From Bradyrhizobium jicamae (GTDB lineage: Bacteria; Pseudomonadota; Alphaproteobacteria; Rhizobiales; Xanthobacteraceae), in the NCBI RefSeq assembly GCF_001440395.1, contig NZ_LLXZ01000160.1, positions 16,938 through 80,937 of the forward strand: a DNA stretch of 64,000 nucleotides, read 5' to 3'. The notes below the pieces were generated by a model. That model was not told the DNA's origin. It ran no database searches and saw only the letters and a program-made list of their open reading frames with translations. Position numbers and translations under genes: made by a program. Below, piece by piece: positions 16,023 to 25,495 of this stretch (position 1 is its first letter; each line of letters begins with the position of its first letter).

Positions 16023-19000
16023 ATGATTGAAGCCATCCTTGCATTCTCGGTCCGCCAGCGCTGGCTGGTCATGATTATCGTGCTGGGCATTGCCGCGTTC
16101 GGCGCATGGTCGTTCACGCGGCTGCCGATCGACGCGGTGCCTGACATCACCAATGTGCAGGTGCAGATCAACAGCACGGCCGCCGGCTATTCGCCGCTCG
16201 AGGTCGAGCAGCGGATCACCTTCCCGATCGAGACGGCGATGGGCGGTCTGCCAAAGCTCGAATACACCCGCTCGCTGTCGCGCTACGGCCTGAGCCAGGT
16301 CACCGTCGTCTTTAATGATGGAACCGACATCTATTTCGCCCGCCAGCTCGTCAACGAACGCATCCAGCAGGTGAAGGACCAGCTTCCGCCAGGTGTAGAG
16401 ACGGCCATGGGCCCAATCTCTACCGGCCTCGGCGAGATCTTCCAGTTCGCCGTTGAAGCCAAGCCGGGCGCCAAGAACGCCGACGGCAACCCCTACTCCG
16501 AAACCGAGCTGCGCACGATCCAGGACTGGATCATCAAGCCTCAGTTACGCACCGTGCCCGGCGTCGTCGAGGTCAACACGATCGGCGGCTACGAGCGGCA
16601 GTTTCATGTCCTGCCCGACCCGGCGCGCCTGATGGCCTACAAGCTGTCGTTCCGCGACATCATGACGGCGCTTGCCGCCAACAACGCCAATGTCGGCGCC
16701 GGGTACATCGAGCGCAACGGCGAGCAATATCTCGTGCGTACGCCCGGCCAGGTCGCGACCATCGCAGAGATCAAGGATATCGTGATCGGCTCGCGGCAGG
16801 GCGTACCCATCCGGATCTCCGACGTCGCGGCGGTGGAGGAAGGAAAGGAGCTTCGCACCGGCGCCGCCAACGTCAACGGCAAGGAAGCGGTGATCGGCAC
16901 CGCGATGCTGCTGATCGGCGAGAACAGCCGCGCCGTGGCGCAGCGCGTCGACCGGAAGCTGAAGGCGGTCGCGCCGTCGTTGCCGGAAGGCGTCGTCGCC
17001 CGCACGCTGTACGACCGCACTGCGCTGGTTGAAGCAACGATTGCGACCGTCGAAAGGAACCTGCTCGAAGGCGCGCTGCTCGTCGTCGCCGTGCTGTTTC
17101 TCGTTCTCGGCAATTTCCGGGCCGCGATTGCAACTGCGTGCGTCATTCCGCTCGCCATGCTGATCACCGTGATCGGGATGGTGCAGAGCAAGACCAGCGC
17201 CAATTTGCTGAGTCTTGGCGCCATCGATTTCGGCATCATCATCGACGGCGCTGTCATCATCGTCGAGAACTGCCTGCGCCTGCTCGCGCGGGAGCAGACC
17301 AGCCGCGGCCGGATGCTTGCGACGCAGGAGCGGTTCGGCGTCATCATCAAAGGCGCCAAGGAGGTGATCAGCCCGAGCCTGTTCGGCACGCTAATCATTG
17401 CCGTGGTCTATCTCCCGATCCTGACGCTGACCGGCATCGAAGGAAAGATGTTCCAGCCGATGGCGATCACCGTGCTGATGGCGCTCGGGGCGGCGGCGGT
17501 CCTTTCCCTGACATTCGTGCCGGCGGCGGTCGCCTTGCTGGTCCGCGGCAGGGTTTCCGAGCATGAGAACTGGTTCATGCGGATGAGCAGCCGGCTGTAC
17601 GCCCCGATGCTCCACGCCAGCATCCGAAATCGGGGTGTCGTTGCGCTTTCCGCCGTGATCATCGTGGTGCTGACGGGCCTGGTCGCGAGCCGGATGGGAG
17701 GCGAATTCATCCCGAGCCTCGACGAGGGCGACATCGCGCTGCACGCCATGCGCATTCCCGGAACCAGCCTCAGCCAGGCGATGGAGATGCAGAAGACGCT
17801 TGAAACAGCGATCCGCGAGTTTCCGGAAGTGAAGGAAGTATTCTCCAAGGTCGGTACGGCAGAAGTCGCCACCGACCCGATGCCGCCGAACGTCGCCGAC
17901 AATTTCGTCATGTTGAAGCCGCGCGACCAATGGCCCGATCCCAAACGGTCGAAGTCGGATCTTGTCGAGGCGCTGGAGAAGCGCGTCGCGGAAGTGCCGG
18001 GCAACAATTACGAATTCACCCAGCCGATCCAGATGCGTTTCAACGAACTGATCTCGGGCGTCCGCAGCGACGTCGGCGTCAAGGTGTTCGGCGACAATCT
18101 CGATACGCTGCTGCAGGTGGCGGGTCGCGTGCAGGCGGTCATCCAGAAAGTCCCGGGGGCGTCTGACGTCAAGACCGAGCAGGTCACCGGCCTGCCCGTG
18201 CTGACGGTCAAGCTGAACCGCGCCGCGCTGGCGCGCTACGGCCTGTCCGCCGCCGACGTCCAGGGCATCGTGGAGATCGCGATTGGCGGCAAGCATGCCG
18301 GCCTGGTGTTCGAGGGCGACCGGCGCTTCGAGCTCGTCGTCCGGTTGCCTGAGCATTTGCGCGTGGATATCGACGCCATCGGCGCCCTTCCCATCCCGCT
18401 TCCGGCGCTCGAAGAAAAGGGTACGGGCGTACGCGCGGCGCCGGTGAACCTTTCGCCGGCCTTGCAGCGCTACGTTCCGCTGTCGGCGGTTGCGACGGTG
18501 GAATCTGCGCCCGGTCCGAACCAGATCAGCCGCGAGAACGGCAAGCGGCGCATCGTCGTCACCGCCAATGTGCGCGGCCGCGACCTCGGCTCCTTCGTTT
18601 CGGAGGCGCAGGCCGCAATCGCCCGCGATGTTCAATTGCCGGCCGGGTACTGGATCGGCTGGGGCGGCCAGTTCGAGCAACTGGTCTCGGCTGCCAAGCG
18701 CCTCACCATCGTGGTCCCGGTCGCGCTGCTGCTGATCTTCCTGCTGCTGTTCTTGAGTCTTGGTTCTGCCGCCGACGCCGCGCTGGTGTTCAGCGGCGTG
18801 CCGCTGGCGCTCACCGGCGGCGTGGCGGCGCTCCTGCTTCGCGGCATCCCGCTTTCGATCAGCGCCGGCATCGGCTTTATCGCGCTGTCAGGCGTCGCCG
18901 TGCTGAACGGCCTCGTCATCATTGCCTTCATCGAGAAACTGCGGAGGGATGGCCGGTCGGTGATCGACGCCGTGACCGAAGGCGCCCTCACCCGGCTGCG

Positions 19001-19232
19001 CCCGGTGCTGATGACGGCGCTCGTCGCATCTCTCGGCTTCGTTCCGATGGCGATCGCCACCGGCCCGGGCGCGGAGGTGCAGCGCCCGCTCGCCACTGTG
19101 GTCATCGGCGGCATCATCTCCTCGACCATCCTCACTTTGCTCGTGCTACCGGCGCTGTATGTGCTGTTCCGGCGCGATAGAGCTCCCGTCGCCGCTCAAC
19201 CCCAACCAACCACCGGAGTACAACATGCGTAA
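16023..19232 (+). CDS. czcA: CzcA-type heavy-metal RND pump
   Basis: This 1069-residue RND permease has 12 predicted transmembrane helices and two large periplasmic loops. The fourth helix carries the heavy-metal signature DFGIIIDGAVIIVEN. D402, D408 and E415 fall at the same numbers as the residues known to be essential for cation-proton antiport in Cupriavidus CzcA. The DFG...DGA...VEN pattern places it in the Co/Zn/Cd/Ni groups rather than with the CusA copper/silver pumps. GAGG precedes the ATG. It should export divalent metal from the periplasm or cytoplasm with CzcB and CzcC. The exact metal is not determined by sequence. Confidence 0.95.
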   Translation: MIEAILAFSVRQRWLVMIIVLGIAAFGAWSFTRLPIDAVPDITNVQVQINSTAAGYSPLEVEQRITFPIETAMGGLPKLEYTRSLSRYGLSQVTVVFNDGTDIYFARQLVNERIQQVKDQLPPGVETAMGPISTGLGEIFQFAVEAKPGAKNADGNPYSETELRTIQDWIIKPQLRTVPGVVEVNTIGGYERQFHVLPDPARLMAYKLSFRDIMTALAANNANVGAGYIERNGEQYLVRTPGQVATIAEIKDIVIGSRQGVPIRISDVAAVEEGKELRTGAANVNGKEAVIGTAMLLIGENSRAVAQRVDRKLKAVAPSLPEGVVARTLYDRTALVEATIATVERNLLEGALLVVAVLFLVLGNFRAAIATACVIPLAMLITVIGMVQSKTSANLLSLGAIDFGIIIDGAVIIVENCLRLLAREQTSRGRMLATQERFGVIIKGAKEVISPSLFGTLIIAVVYLPILTLTGIEGKMFQPMAITVLMALGAAAVLSLTFVPAAVALLVRGRVSEHENWFMRMSSRLYAPMLHASIRNRGVVALSAVIIVVLTGLVASRMGGEFIPSLDEGDIALHAMRIPGTSLSQAMEMQKTLETAIREFPEVKEVFSKVGTAEVATDPMPPNVADNFVMLKPRDQWPDPKRSKSDLVEALEKRVAEVPGNNYEFTQPIQMRFNELISGVRSDVGVKVFGDNLDTLLQVAGRVQAVIQKVPGASDVKTEQVTGLPVLTVKLNRAALARYGLSAADVQGIVEIAIGGKHAGLVFEGDRRFELVVRLPEHLRVDIDAIGALPIPLPALEEKGTGVRAAPVNLSPALQRYVPLSAVATVESAPGPNQISRENGKRRIVVTANVRGRDLGSFVSEAQAAIARDVQLPAGYWIGWGGQFEQLVSAAKRLTIVVPVALLLIFLLLFLSLGSAADAALVFSGVPLALTGGVAALLLRGIPLSISAGIGFIALSGVAVLNGLVIIAFIEKLRRDGRSVIDAVTEGALTRLRPVLMTALVASLGFVPMAIATGPGAEVQRPLATVVIGGIISSTILTLLVLPALYVLFRRDRAPVAAQPQPTTGVQHA

Positions 19233-19605
19233 ACTCGCGATGATCGTCGCCGCTTCTGTCTTGCTCGGATCGCCTGCCCTCGCCCAGCAACATGATCACG
19301 GCAACGTCAAGGGCCCTAACGGCGGTCCGGTCAAGGACGTCGCCGGCGTTCACGCCGAGTTCGTTGCGTCCGGCACCACGGTCACATTCCATATTCTCAA
19401 TGAGGACAACAAGCCGGTCGCAGCCAAGGGCTACACGGGATCCGCCCTGATCGTGAGCGGCTCGGAGCGCGAAACCGTTCAGCTCACCGCCGGCGACAAT
19501 TGGCTCAAGGGCGAGGCCAAGAAGGCCCTTCCGTCCGGCGCGGCCGTCACGCTTCAGGTCAAGACCGATGCTGGAAAGTCAGGCCAGGCCCGCTTCAACA
19601 AGTAG
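19225..19605 (+). CDS. small periplasmic protein at the end of the czc operon
   Basis: This 126-residue protein has a signal peptide, MRKLAMIVAASVLLGSPALAQ, so it is periplasmic. The mature N-terminus reads QHDHGNVKGPNGGPVKDVAGVHAEF, with clustered His and Asp as in copper- or zinc-binding segments. The rest is beta-rich, with a repeated strand pattern (TVTFHILNEDNKPVAAKG, ALIVSGSERETVQL). The ATG lies within the last codons of czcA (8-bp overlap), so it is part of the operon. A metal-scavenging or sensor role is inferred from location and composition. Confidence 0.8.
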   Translation: MRKLAMIVAASVLLGSPALAQQHDHGNVKGPNGGPVKDVAGVHAEFVASGTTVTFHILNEDNKPVAAKGYTGSALIVSGSERETVQLTAGDNWLKGEAKKALPSGAAVTLQVKTDAGKSGQARFNK

Positions 19606-19617
19606 GCGGGCGGAACC

Positions 19618-19641
19618 GGACGGCGCCCCGCGGCGCCGTCC
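19618..19641. terminator. symmetrical hairpin between convergent genes
   Basis: GGACGGCGCC/GGCGCCGTCC forms a perfect 10-bp stem with loop CCGC, 12 bp after the end of the czc operon. There is no T-tract. Its place between convergent genes suggests a bidirectional stop. Confidence 0.6.
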
Positions 19642-19657
19642 CGCTATCGTGCATCGC

Positions 19658-20518
19658 TCAGGCCCGCTCCATCGCCTGAAGCCGTGGCCGTCCACCGGTG
19701 GTCTCGAGCGAGCGCTGCAATTGCTCCTCCAGTTCGTCCAACAGGAAGAAACTGACGTCGTCGACGGAGCCGCGCCCCTTGGCGAAGGGCTGTTCGAGCA
19801 GCCGGATCAGGTACAGCACGTAGACGAACATATAGGTGATGAACCCGAACAACAGGGCGGCGGCCGGATCGCCTTCCGTTTTTAAGAGAAGCAGCAGGAT
19901 GATGATCGACAACACCAGCGTCTGCACCAGAACGTGCACCGACGGCACGAACTCGACGCGCTGGATGGTGTAGATCCGCAATAGCGCCCGGCGGATCGCG
20001 TCCTGGTTGGCGCGGAGGCGCACGACGAAATTCGCGGCCATGCCCATGCCCTCGAGGCGACCGAGGATGGGCGTCAGCTTGCCAAGCTCGGCGAGCACGG
20101 GGGAAATGTTCTTGTGGTCGTTGTCGCGGCCGAGACCTTCGCGCAGCTTTCCGATCACACCGAGAAGGATCAGCCGTGCTTCCCTGAGGTTGAAACGCTC
20201 GTTGGTCGGCGCGAAGCACTCCAGATCGCCTTCAATCGCCTCGATCGCGGTGCGCAGCACCGTCGGAATTTGCTCGGCTTCCTTGTAATCCTTGAGAATG
20301 CTCGACAGCAGGAAGCCGATGATGAAGATGGCGCCGCCGATGCCGCTGGTCACCAGGCCGTTGAGATCGAGAAATTCGAACTCGAAATAGTGAACGATCG
20401 CCTTGACGCTACCCAGCACCAGCACGACGACGCCGACGGTGAAGAACAGGCGAAATTTCTTCCGGAGGCTGAGCTCGGTGCCACCGAAAGGAAGATGCGA
20501 GGAGATCCTGGACGGCAA
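19658..20518 (-). CDS. conserved membrane protein, function unknown
   Basis: This 286-residue protein has two N-terminal hydrophobic helices (LFFTVGVVVLVLGSVKAIV and GGAIFIIGFLLSSIL) and two more near residues 205-250 (VLVQTLVLSIIILLLLL and LLFGFITYMFVYVLYLI). Between them lies a long cytoplasmic helical region. The overall plan resembles bestrophin-like channel proteins, but I see no diagnostic motif. The C-terminal tail is helical and acidic (DELEEQLQRSLE). It stands alone, convergent with the czc operon. Confidence 0.75.
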   Translation of the reverse strand: MPSRISSHLPFGGTELSLRKKFRLFFTVGVVVLVLGSVKAIVHYFEFEFLDLNGLVTSGIGGAIFIIGFLLSSILKDYKEAEQIPTVLRTAIEAIEGDLECFAPTNERFNLREARLILLGVIGKLREGLGRDNDHKNISPVLAELGKLTPILGRLEGMGMAANFVVRLRANQDAIRRALLRIYTIQRVEFVPSVHVLVQTLVLSIIILLLLLKTEGDPAAALLFGFITYMFVYVLYLIRLLEQPFAKGRGSVDDVSFFLLDELEEQLQRSLETTGGRPRLQAMERA

Positions 20519-20841
20519 AACGTGAATATCCTTTCCCTGGAGAACGACAGCGGAGACAGTTCCGTCCGTTCCTATCCAGCATCTGCCAATCCATCATTTG
20601 CGGCGCGAATCCGTCGACGTCGAAGACGGTTGTCCACCGTGCTTCGTCAGCTCAGGCCCGCAGACAGGTGAAGACGGCCGTGCCCAGCCGCTGGATTACA
20701 GATGCATATGGCCGCAGATAATCACTAAGCCCGCGAATGGCTCCTGGTTTTCGGTCGCGGCGTTGGTGACATATCGCCACAATGGCGCGTTGGCGCAGCC
20801 CGTGGACGGCCATCTCGAAGGCCTGAACAGCCGGTGCGCCG
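20519..20841. other. intergenic stretch
   Basis: I see no gene in this stretch of about 320 bp. It includes the upstream region of the minus-strand membrane protein gene. Confidence 0.4.
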
Positions 20842-20916
20842 TTAGAATATCCAGCTAATGGCCGCGACGATGAACGGTGCGGCCATTAGCAGAACCGGCC
20901 ACAGCCGGAAAATCAC
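20842..20916 (-). CDS. 24-residue membrane mini-protein, GTGA-coupled
   Basis: The GTG at 20916 overlaps the TGA stop of the coiled-coil gene (GTGA). The frame reads fMIFRLWPVLLMAAPF, then IVAAISWIF and stop. The whole peptide is one hydrophobic helix with a single basic residue near its start. Stop-start overlap plus hydrophobicity argue for translation, but 24 codons is short enough for chance. Confidence 0.35.
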   Translation of the reverse strand: MIFRLWPVLLMAAPFIVAAISWIF

Positions 20917-21392
20917 GCGGCCAGACTACTACCCGCGGCAATTTTCTTCTTCAGCGCTTCGCAGACGGTACGGACTTCTGACGTCATCAAGGAACAATCC
21001 TCGATCTGCAGAAAGTAGCGCTTGCCTTCCTCGCGATAGTTCGCCGCCAATTCCCTGATCTCGGTCACCATGGCGTGAACACCCGCGACCATCGCCTCAC
21101 ATTTCTTGGCGGCCTCGGACAATTCAGCGCCGAGCGCCTCAATCTCCTTCACGGCGGCGTCGTATTCGCGGACCACGGCTTCGGCCGAGAGTTTGCCGAC
21201 CTGATTGACCCCTTCCTTGTGCTCGACGTAGTCGGGCATCGGGCCCTTCGGCAACGGCTGATCGTAGCCGTCAGACGCTCCCCCGTTCATCGGCCCTCGC
21301 CGAGTTCTCTGGATGATGTTGCCGATTTCCCCTTCAAGTTCATCAGCGTCGAGTAATGGGGAACGCGTGAGAATTTCTGTGCTTAAAGTCAT
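20913..21392 (-). CDS. coiled-coil hypothetical protein
   Basis: This 159-residue soluble protein starts MTLSTEILTRSPLLDADELEGEI, then has a Gly/Pro-rich linker (about residues 34-60). A long amphipathic helical region follows (EAVVREYDAAVKEIEALGAELSEAAKKCEAMVAGVHAMVTEIRELAANY, in segments) that ends CEALKKKIAAGSSLAA. No domain recognised. The start ATG lies in an AT-richer leader. It may be co-translated with the tiny membrane ORF that overlaps its stop codon. Confidence 0.7.
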   Translation of the reverse strand: MTLSTEILTRSPLLDADELEGEIGNIIQRTRRGPMNGGASDGYDQPLPKGPMPDYVEHKEGVNQVGKLSAEAVVREYDAAVKEIEALGAELSEAAKKCEAMVAGVHAMVTEIRELAANYREEGKRYFLQIEDCSLMTSEVRTVCEALKKKIAAGSSLAA

Positions 21393-21622
21393 CGACTATT
21401 GCTCCAAAATTGTTACGCGGAGAGCGATGAATTTATCATCGTCAAGGGCGGTGTCACCCTTGTCCACAGCCGTTTCTGGGCAAACAGGGGGTAGCTATGT
21501 CTTGCTGCGGACATTGGAACCGGCTGTGTCGGAGCCCCCGCACCGCGAGTGTAATGGCGAAATAGCACGTGATGAGCGAGCGATACGATGCTGTGTCAAA
21601 ACGTTCCCTTTGAGCGCTGCCG

Positions 21623-22354
21623 TTACCCCCGCTTCCGTCGCCGCCAGTCCCGCTTTTTCGGCTTCGGTGCGAGTTCCGGCATATCCGCCTGTACTTCCCG
21701 ATACCGCGCCAGCATCCGATCGAAAGTGGCGTTGAGCGCTTCCGCGATCTCGGGACGCTTTTCGAGCCCGGCCAGCAACAGGCCCGCGGCCTCGATGGTG
21801 GATAGTCCATCGCCGCGCGGCTCCTTGCGCAGCTTGCCGTAACGCGAGGCGCGTTTCGGCCCGAGAATGATCCGCTGGCACTTCAGCATCCACGCATTGC
21901 GCCACCACAGCGCCTTGGCCTGGCTCCAGGTTCCGTCGAGCAGCACCACGCCCTCGATATCGGACAGGATCGCGCGCTGGTGCGGCTCGATTTCGCCCTT
22001 GCGGTTGATCGCCACGATCTCGGCATCGGTGTCGAGGTCGGCGACCTTGGCTGAACCAAGATAAAGTACCGCCCAGCGCGAGGGATCATGAACCGTCCGA
22101 CCCAGCGCCTTGGACAGACTCGGCCAGGACAGGCCGATCTTGACCACGGCGTCCTCGAAATGCTGCGCCGTCAGCCGCGCAGTGCCGAGTGCCCTGTCCT
22201 GCTCCTGCGGATGTTGCAGGATCAGCAGCGAGATCCTGCTATCGACCGGGGTCACGCTGTCGCAGATGCAGAGCGGGAGCGGCTTGCCGCAACGTGGACA
22301 CTCCGGAACGGCCTCGATGGCGGCGCCGGCCTGGGAATTGGATGGGTCTGACAT
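21623..22354 (-). CDS. tapT: DTW-domain tRNA-uridine aminocarboxypropyltransferase
   Basis: This 243-residue protein has a zinc-ribbon-like start (C19-x2-C22 and C29-x-C31 in CPRCGKPLPLCIC) and the DTW signature D140-G-T-W143. Blocks such as LLILQHPQE and RIILGPKRASRYGKLRKEP match the TapT/YfiP family. Members transfer the aminocarboxypropyl group of S-adenosylmethionine to uridine 47 of tRNA to make acp3U. The ATG at 22354 is preferred over an upstream start that would add MNIRARTAYSGR. It lies 36 bp after the second RND pump gene, so it is probably transcribed at the end of that operon. Confidence 0.88.
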   Translation of the reverse strand: MSDPSNSQAGAAIEAVPECPRCGKPLPLCICDSVTPVDSRISLLILQHPQEQDRALGTARLTAQHFEDAVVKIGLSWPSLSKALGRTVHDPSRWAVLYLGSAKVADLDTDAEIVAINRKGEIEPHQRAILSDIEGVVLLDGTWSQAKALWWRNAWMLKCQRIILGPKRASRYGKLRKEPRGDGLSTIEAAGLLLAGLEKRPEIAEALNATFDRMLARYREVQADMPELAPKPKKRDWRRRKRG

Positions 22355-22390
22355 CCGCCCGCTATACGCTGTCCGTGCCCGGATGTTCAA

Positions 22391-25300
22391 CTATTCGGCT
22401 GGGGCTGCCACCGCGGCCGGCCGTATCCGCCCTCGCAGCCGGTCGATCAGCAGATAGATGACCGGTGTGGTGTAGAGCGTCAGGATCTGGGACACGAACA
22501 AGCCGCCGATGATGGTGATGCCGAGCGGCCGGCGCAGCTCGGTGCCGGGGCCGGTGGCGATGACCAGCGGAATGCCGGCGAACAGCGCCGCCATCGTCGT
22601 CATCAGAATGGGGCGGAAGCGGGCGCGGCAGGCCTCGAAGATCGCCTCCGCCGACGACAGGCCGCGGTTGCGCTCGGCATCGAGCGCGAAATCGACCATC
22701 ATGATACCGTTCTTCTTGACGATGCCGATCAGCAGAATAATGCCGACGAAGGCGATCACGGTGAGCGGTGTATTCGTCACCTGCAGCGCCAGCAGCGCCC
22801 CTAAGCCCGCCGACGGCAAGGTCGAGATGATCGTGATCGGATGCGCCAGGCTCTCATAGAGCACGCCGAGCACGATATACATCGCCACCAGCGCGCCGAG
22901 GATCAATAGCGGCTGCCGGCCGCTGGTCTTGTTGAAGTCGCCGGCATTGCCGTCAAAACTGCCGCGGATGCCTTCCGGCATGTGCAATTCGTCCACCGCG
23001 CGCTGGATGTTTGTGGTCGCGACCTCCAGCGGCACGTCGGGCAACAGATTGAACGAGACCGTCGTCGAGGGGAACGATTGCGAGTGATATACCGCGAGCG
23101 CCGACAGGCCGCGCTGGTAGCGCACCACGGCCGATAGCGGCACCTGGGCGTCGTTGGCGCCGGCCACGAAGATGCGCTCCAGGTTGGACGGGTCCGCCTG
23201 GAATTTCGGATCGATCTCCAGCACCACCATGTACTGGTTACGCTGGGTGTAGATGATCGAAATCTGCCGCTGCGCGAATGCATTGTTCAGGGCATTGTCG
23301 ATGTCCTGGACGCGAACGCCGAGGCTCGCGGCGGTCTTGCGGGCGATCACCAGCGACAATTGCAAGCCGCCGGGATCGCGGTCGCTGGAGATGTCGGTAA
23401 TCCCCTCCACCGTCTCCATGCGCTTGGCGACGATCGGAGCCCATCTCTGCAGCAGGTCAAGGTTGGTGCTCGACAGTGTGTATTGATAGTCGGAATCGCT
23501 CTGCCGGCCGCCGGTGCGGATGTCTTGCGCCGCGAACATGAAAAGGCGGATGCCGGCCACCCGGTAGAGATTGCGCCGCAGGCGGTCGATCACCTGCGCC
23601 GTCGACAGGCCTTCCCGCTCCTCCGGCGGCTTCAGGCTGATGAACATGGTGCCGCGGTTGGAACCGCCGCCGCCCGGCCCGGCGCTGCCGCCGAGTGACG
23701 AGCCGACGCCCGCGACCGCCGGATCGGCCATCACGATGTCAGCCAGTTGCTGCTGCAACCCCAGCATCGCCTGGAACGAGGTGTCGGCCGACGCACGCGT
23801 GGAGCCGATCACGAACCCGCTGTCGTCGGTCGGAAAATAGCCCTTCGGCGTCTTGATGTAGAGCACCACCGTCAGTGCGATGGTGGCAAAGAACACGAGC
23901 AGCGTCAGGAACGGGAAGTTCAATACCGCGCGCAGCGTCCGGGCATAAAAGGCCACGATGCGCGACAGCGTGCCCTCGACGAGGCGGTCGAACCAGGTGG
24001 CGCGGTCGGAGGTCGCCTCCTTGATGTAATGCGCGCAGATCATCGGCGTGATCGTGAGCGAGACCACGGTCGAGACCACGATGGCAAAGGTCAGCGTCAG
24101 CGAGAACTCACGCAGCAGCCGGCCGACGATGCCGTCCATGAAGATCAGCGGCGTGAACGCCGCGATCAGGGACAGGCTGATCGACAGCACGGTAAAGCCG
24201 ATCTGCTTGGCGCCTTCGAGCGCCGCCGGATACGGCGCCATGCCCTGTTCGAGGTTGCGATACATGTTCTCGATCATGACGATGGCGTCGTCGACCACGA
24301 AGCCGACCGAGATCGCCAGCGCCATCAGCGACAGATTGTCGATCGAGAAACCGGCGAGCCACATCCCGGCGCAGGTGCCGGCCAACGCCAGCGGCACCGA
24401 GACGCCGGCCGCGATCGTCGGCGTCAGTCGCCGCAGGAACGCGAACACGACGACCATGACCAGGAACGCGGTCGCCAGCAGCGTGAACTGCATGTCGAGC
24501 ACGCTGGCGCGGATGGTGCCGGTGCGGTCGACCAGGGTCGAAATTTCCACCCCGCCGGGCAGCCACTGTTTCAGTTCGGGAATGAGCGCCCTCACCCGAT
24601 CGACGGTGTCGATCACATTGGCGTCGCCCTGCTTGGTGATCTGGATCAGCACCGCCGGCTGCTTGTTGAACCAGGCGATCGAGCGGGCATTGCGGACGGA
24701 ATCTTCCACATCCGCGACATCGGAAAGGCGGACGAAATTGCCGGCCGAACTCTTGATGATGATGTCGCGGAATTCGGCCGCCGTTCGCATCTGCTTGTTG
24801 GTCGAAATCGTCTCGCTTTGGCGGCCGCCGTTGAATATCCCGACAGGACCAAGCGGGTTGGCGTTGATGATCGCTTGACGAACATCGTCGGTGGCGATCC
24901 CCGCATTCGACAGTGCCACGGGGTTCAGCGCGATCCGCACCGCCGGCTGATCGGCGCCGGAGACCGTGACCTCGCCGACACCCGGCACCTGCGAGATGCG
25001 CTGCGCGATCACGGTATCGGCGACGTCGTACATGGCGCTCGTCGTCAGCGTCTTCGACGTCAACGCCAGCACGAACACCGGCGCGGCCGCCGGATTGGCT
25101 TTACGGAAGCGCGGCAGCGACGGCAGGTCGCTCGGCAAGTCCGCCAGCGAGGCATTGATCGCGGCCTGCACGTCGCGCGCGGCGCGGTCGATGTCGCGGC
25201 CGATCGAGAATTGCAACTGGATGCTGGTGGAGCCGAGCGAACTGGTCGAGGTGATCTGGTCGAGGCCCGCGATCTGGCCGAGCCGGCGCTCCAGGGGCGC

Positions 25301-25495
25301 TGCGACGGTCGACGCCATCACCGAAGGGTCGGCGCCCGGCCGCGTCGCGGACACCCGGATCATCGGGAAATCGACGTTCGGAACTGACGACACCGGCAGG
25401 AACACGTAGGCGACGATGCCGACCAGAAAGAGCCCGATCGCCAGCAGCGTGGTGCCCACCGGCCGCCGGATGAAGGGCTCCGAGATCGATGCCAT
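22391..25495 (-). CDS. mdtC: RND multidrug efflux permease, MdtC type
   Basis: This 1034-residue inner-membrane pump has the canonical start SISEPFIRRPVGTTLLAIGLFLVGIVAY, two periplasmic porter domains, and VDDAIVMIEN in TM4 containing the proton-relay Asp pair. Length and pairing match the MdtC subunit of the MdtBC heteromeric pump (about 1025 residues in E. coli). The ATG follows the TAG of the first pump gene with no gap. Substrates would be amphipathic drugs, bile-salt-like compounds or plant phenolics; this is inferred from the family. Confidence 0.9.
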   Translation of the reverse strand: MASISEPFIRRPVGTTLLAIGLFLVGIVAYVFLPVSSVPNVDFPMIRVSATRPGADPSVMASTVAAPLERRLGQIAGLDQITSTSSLGSTSIQLQFSIGRDIDRAARDVQAAINASLADLPSDLPSLPRFRKANPAAAPVFVLALTSKTLTTSAMYDVADTVIAQRISQVPGVGEVTVSGADQPAVRIALNPVALSNAGIATDDVRQAIINANPLGPVGIFNGGRQSETISTNKQMRTAAEFRDIIIKSSAGNFVRLSDVADVEDSVRNARSIAWFNKQPAVLIQITKQGDANVIDTVDRVRALIPELKQWLPGGVEISTLVDRTGTIRASVLDMQFTLLATAFLVMVVVFAFLRRLTPTIAAGVSVPLALAGTCAGMWLAGFSIDNLSLMALAISVGFVVDDAIVMIENMYRNLEQGMAPYPAALEGAKQIGFTVLSISLSLIAAFTPLIFMDGIVGRLLREFSLTLTFAIVVSTVVSLTITPMICAHYIKEATSDRATWFDRLVEGTLSRIVAFYARTLRAVLNFPFLTLLVFFATIALTVVLYIKTPKGYFPTDDSGFVIGSTRASADTSFQAMLGLQQQLADIVMADPAVAGVGSSLGGSAGPGGGGSNRGTMFISLKPPEEREGLSTAQVIDRLRRNLYRVAGIRLFMFAAQDIRTGGRQSDSDYQYTLSSTNLDLLQRWAPIVAKRMETVEGITDISSDRDPGGLQLSLVIARKTAASLGVRVQDIDNALNNAFAQRQISIIYTQRNQYMVVLEIDPKFQADPSNLERIFVAGANDAQVPLSAVVRYQRGLSALAVYHSQSFPSTTVSFNLLPDVPLEVATTNIQRAVDELHMPEGIRGSFDGNAGDFNKTSGRQPLLILGALVAMYIVLGVLYESLAHPITIISTLPSAGLGALLALQVTNTPLTVIAFVGIILLIGIVKKNGIMMVDFALDAERNRGLSSAEAIFEACRARFRPILMTTMAALFAGIPLVIATGPGTELRRPLGITIIGGLFVSQILTLYTTPVIYLLIDRLRGRIRPAAVAAPAE

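Noticed and set aside
16023..19232. Copper/silver (CusA) assignment for the heavy-metal RND pump
   Set aside because: The TM4 signature is DFG...DGA...VEN, that of CzcA-type divalent metal pumps, not the AIGxxVDAAIVMIEN pattern of CusA.
23747..25387. Long plus-strand ORF (546 codons) opposite mdtC
   Set aside because: It is the antisense of a clear RND gene; its composition (Arg, Asp, Gln, His rich) is that of a GC-rich shadow frame.
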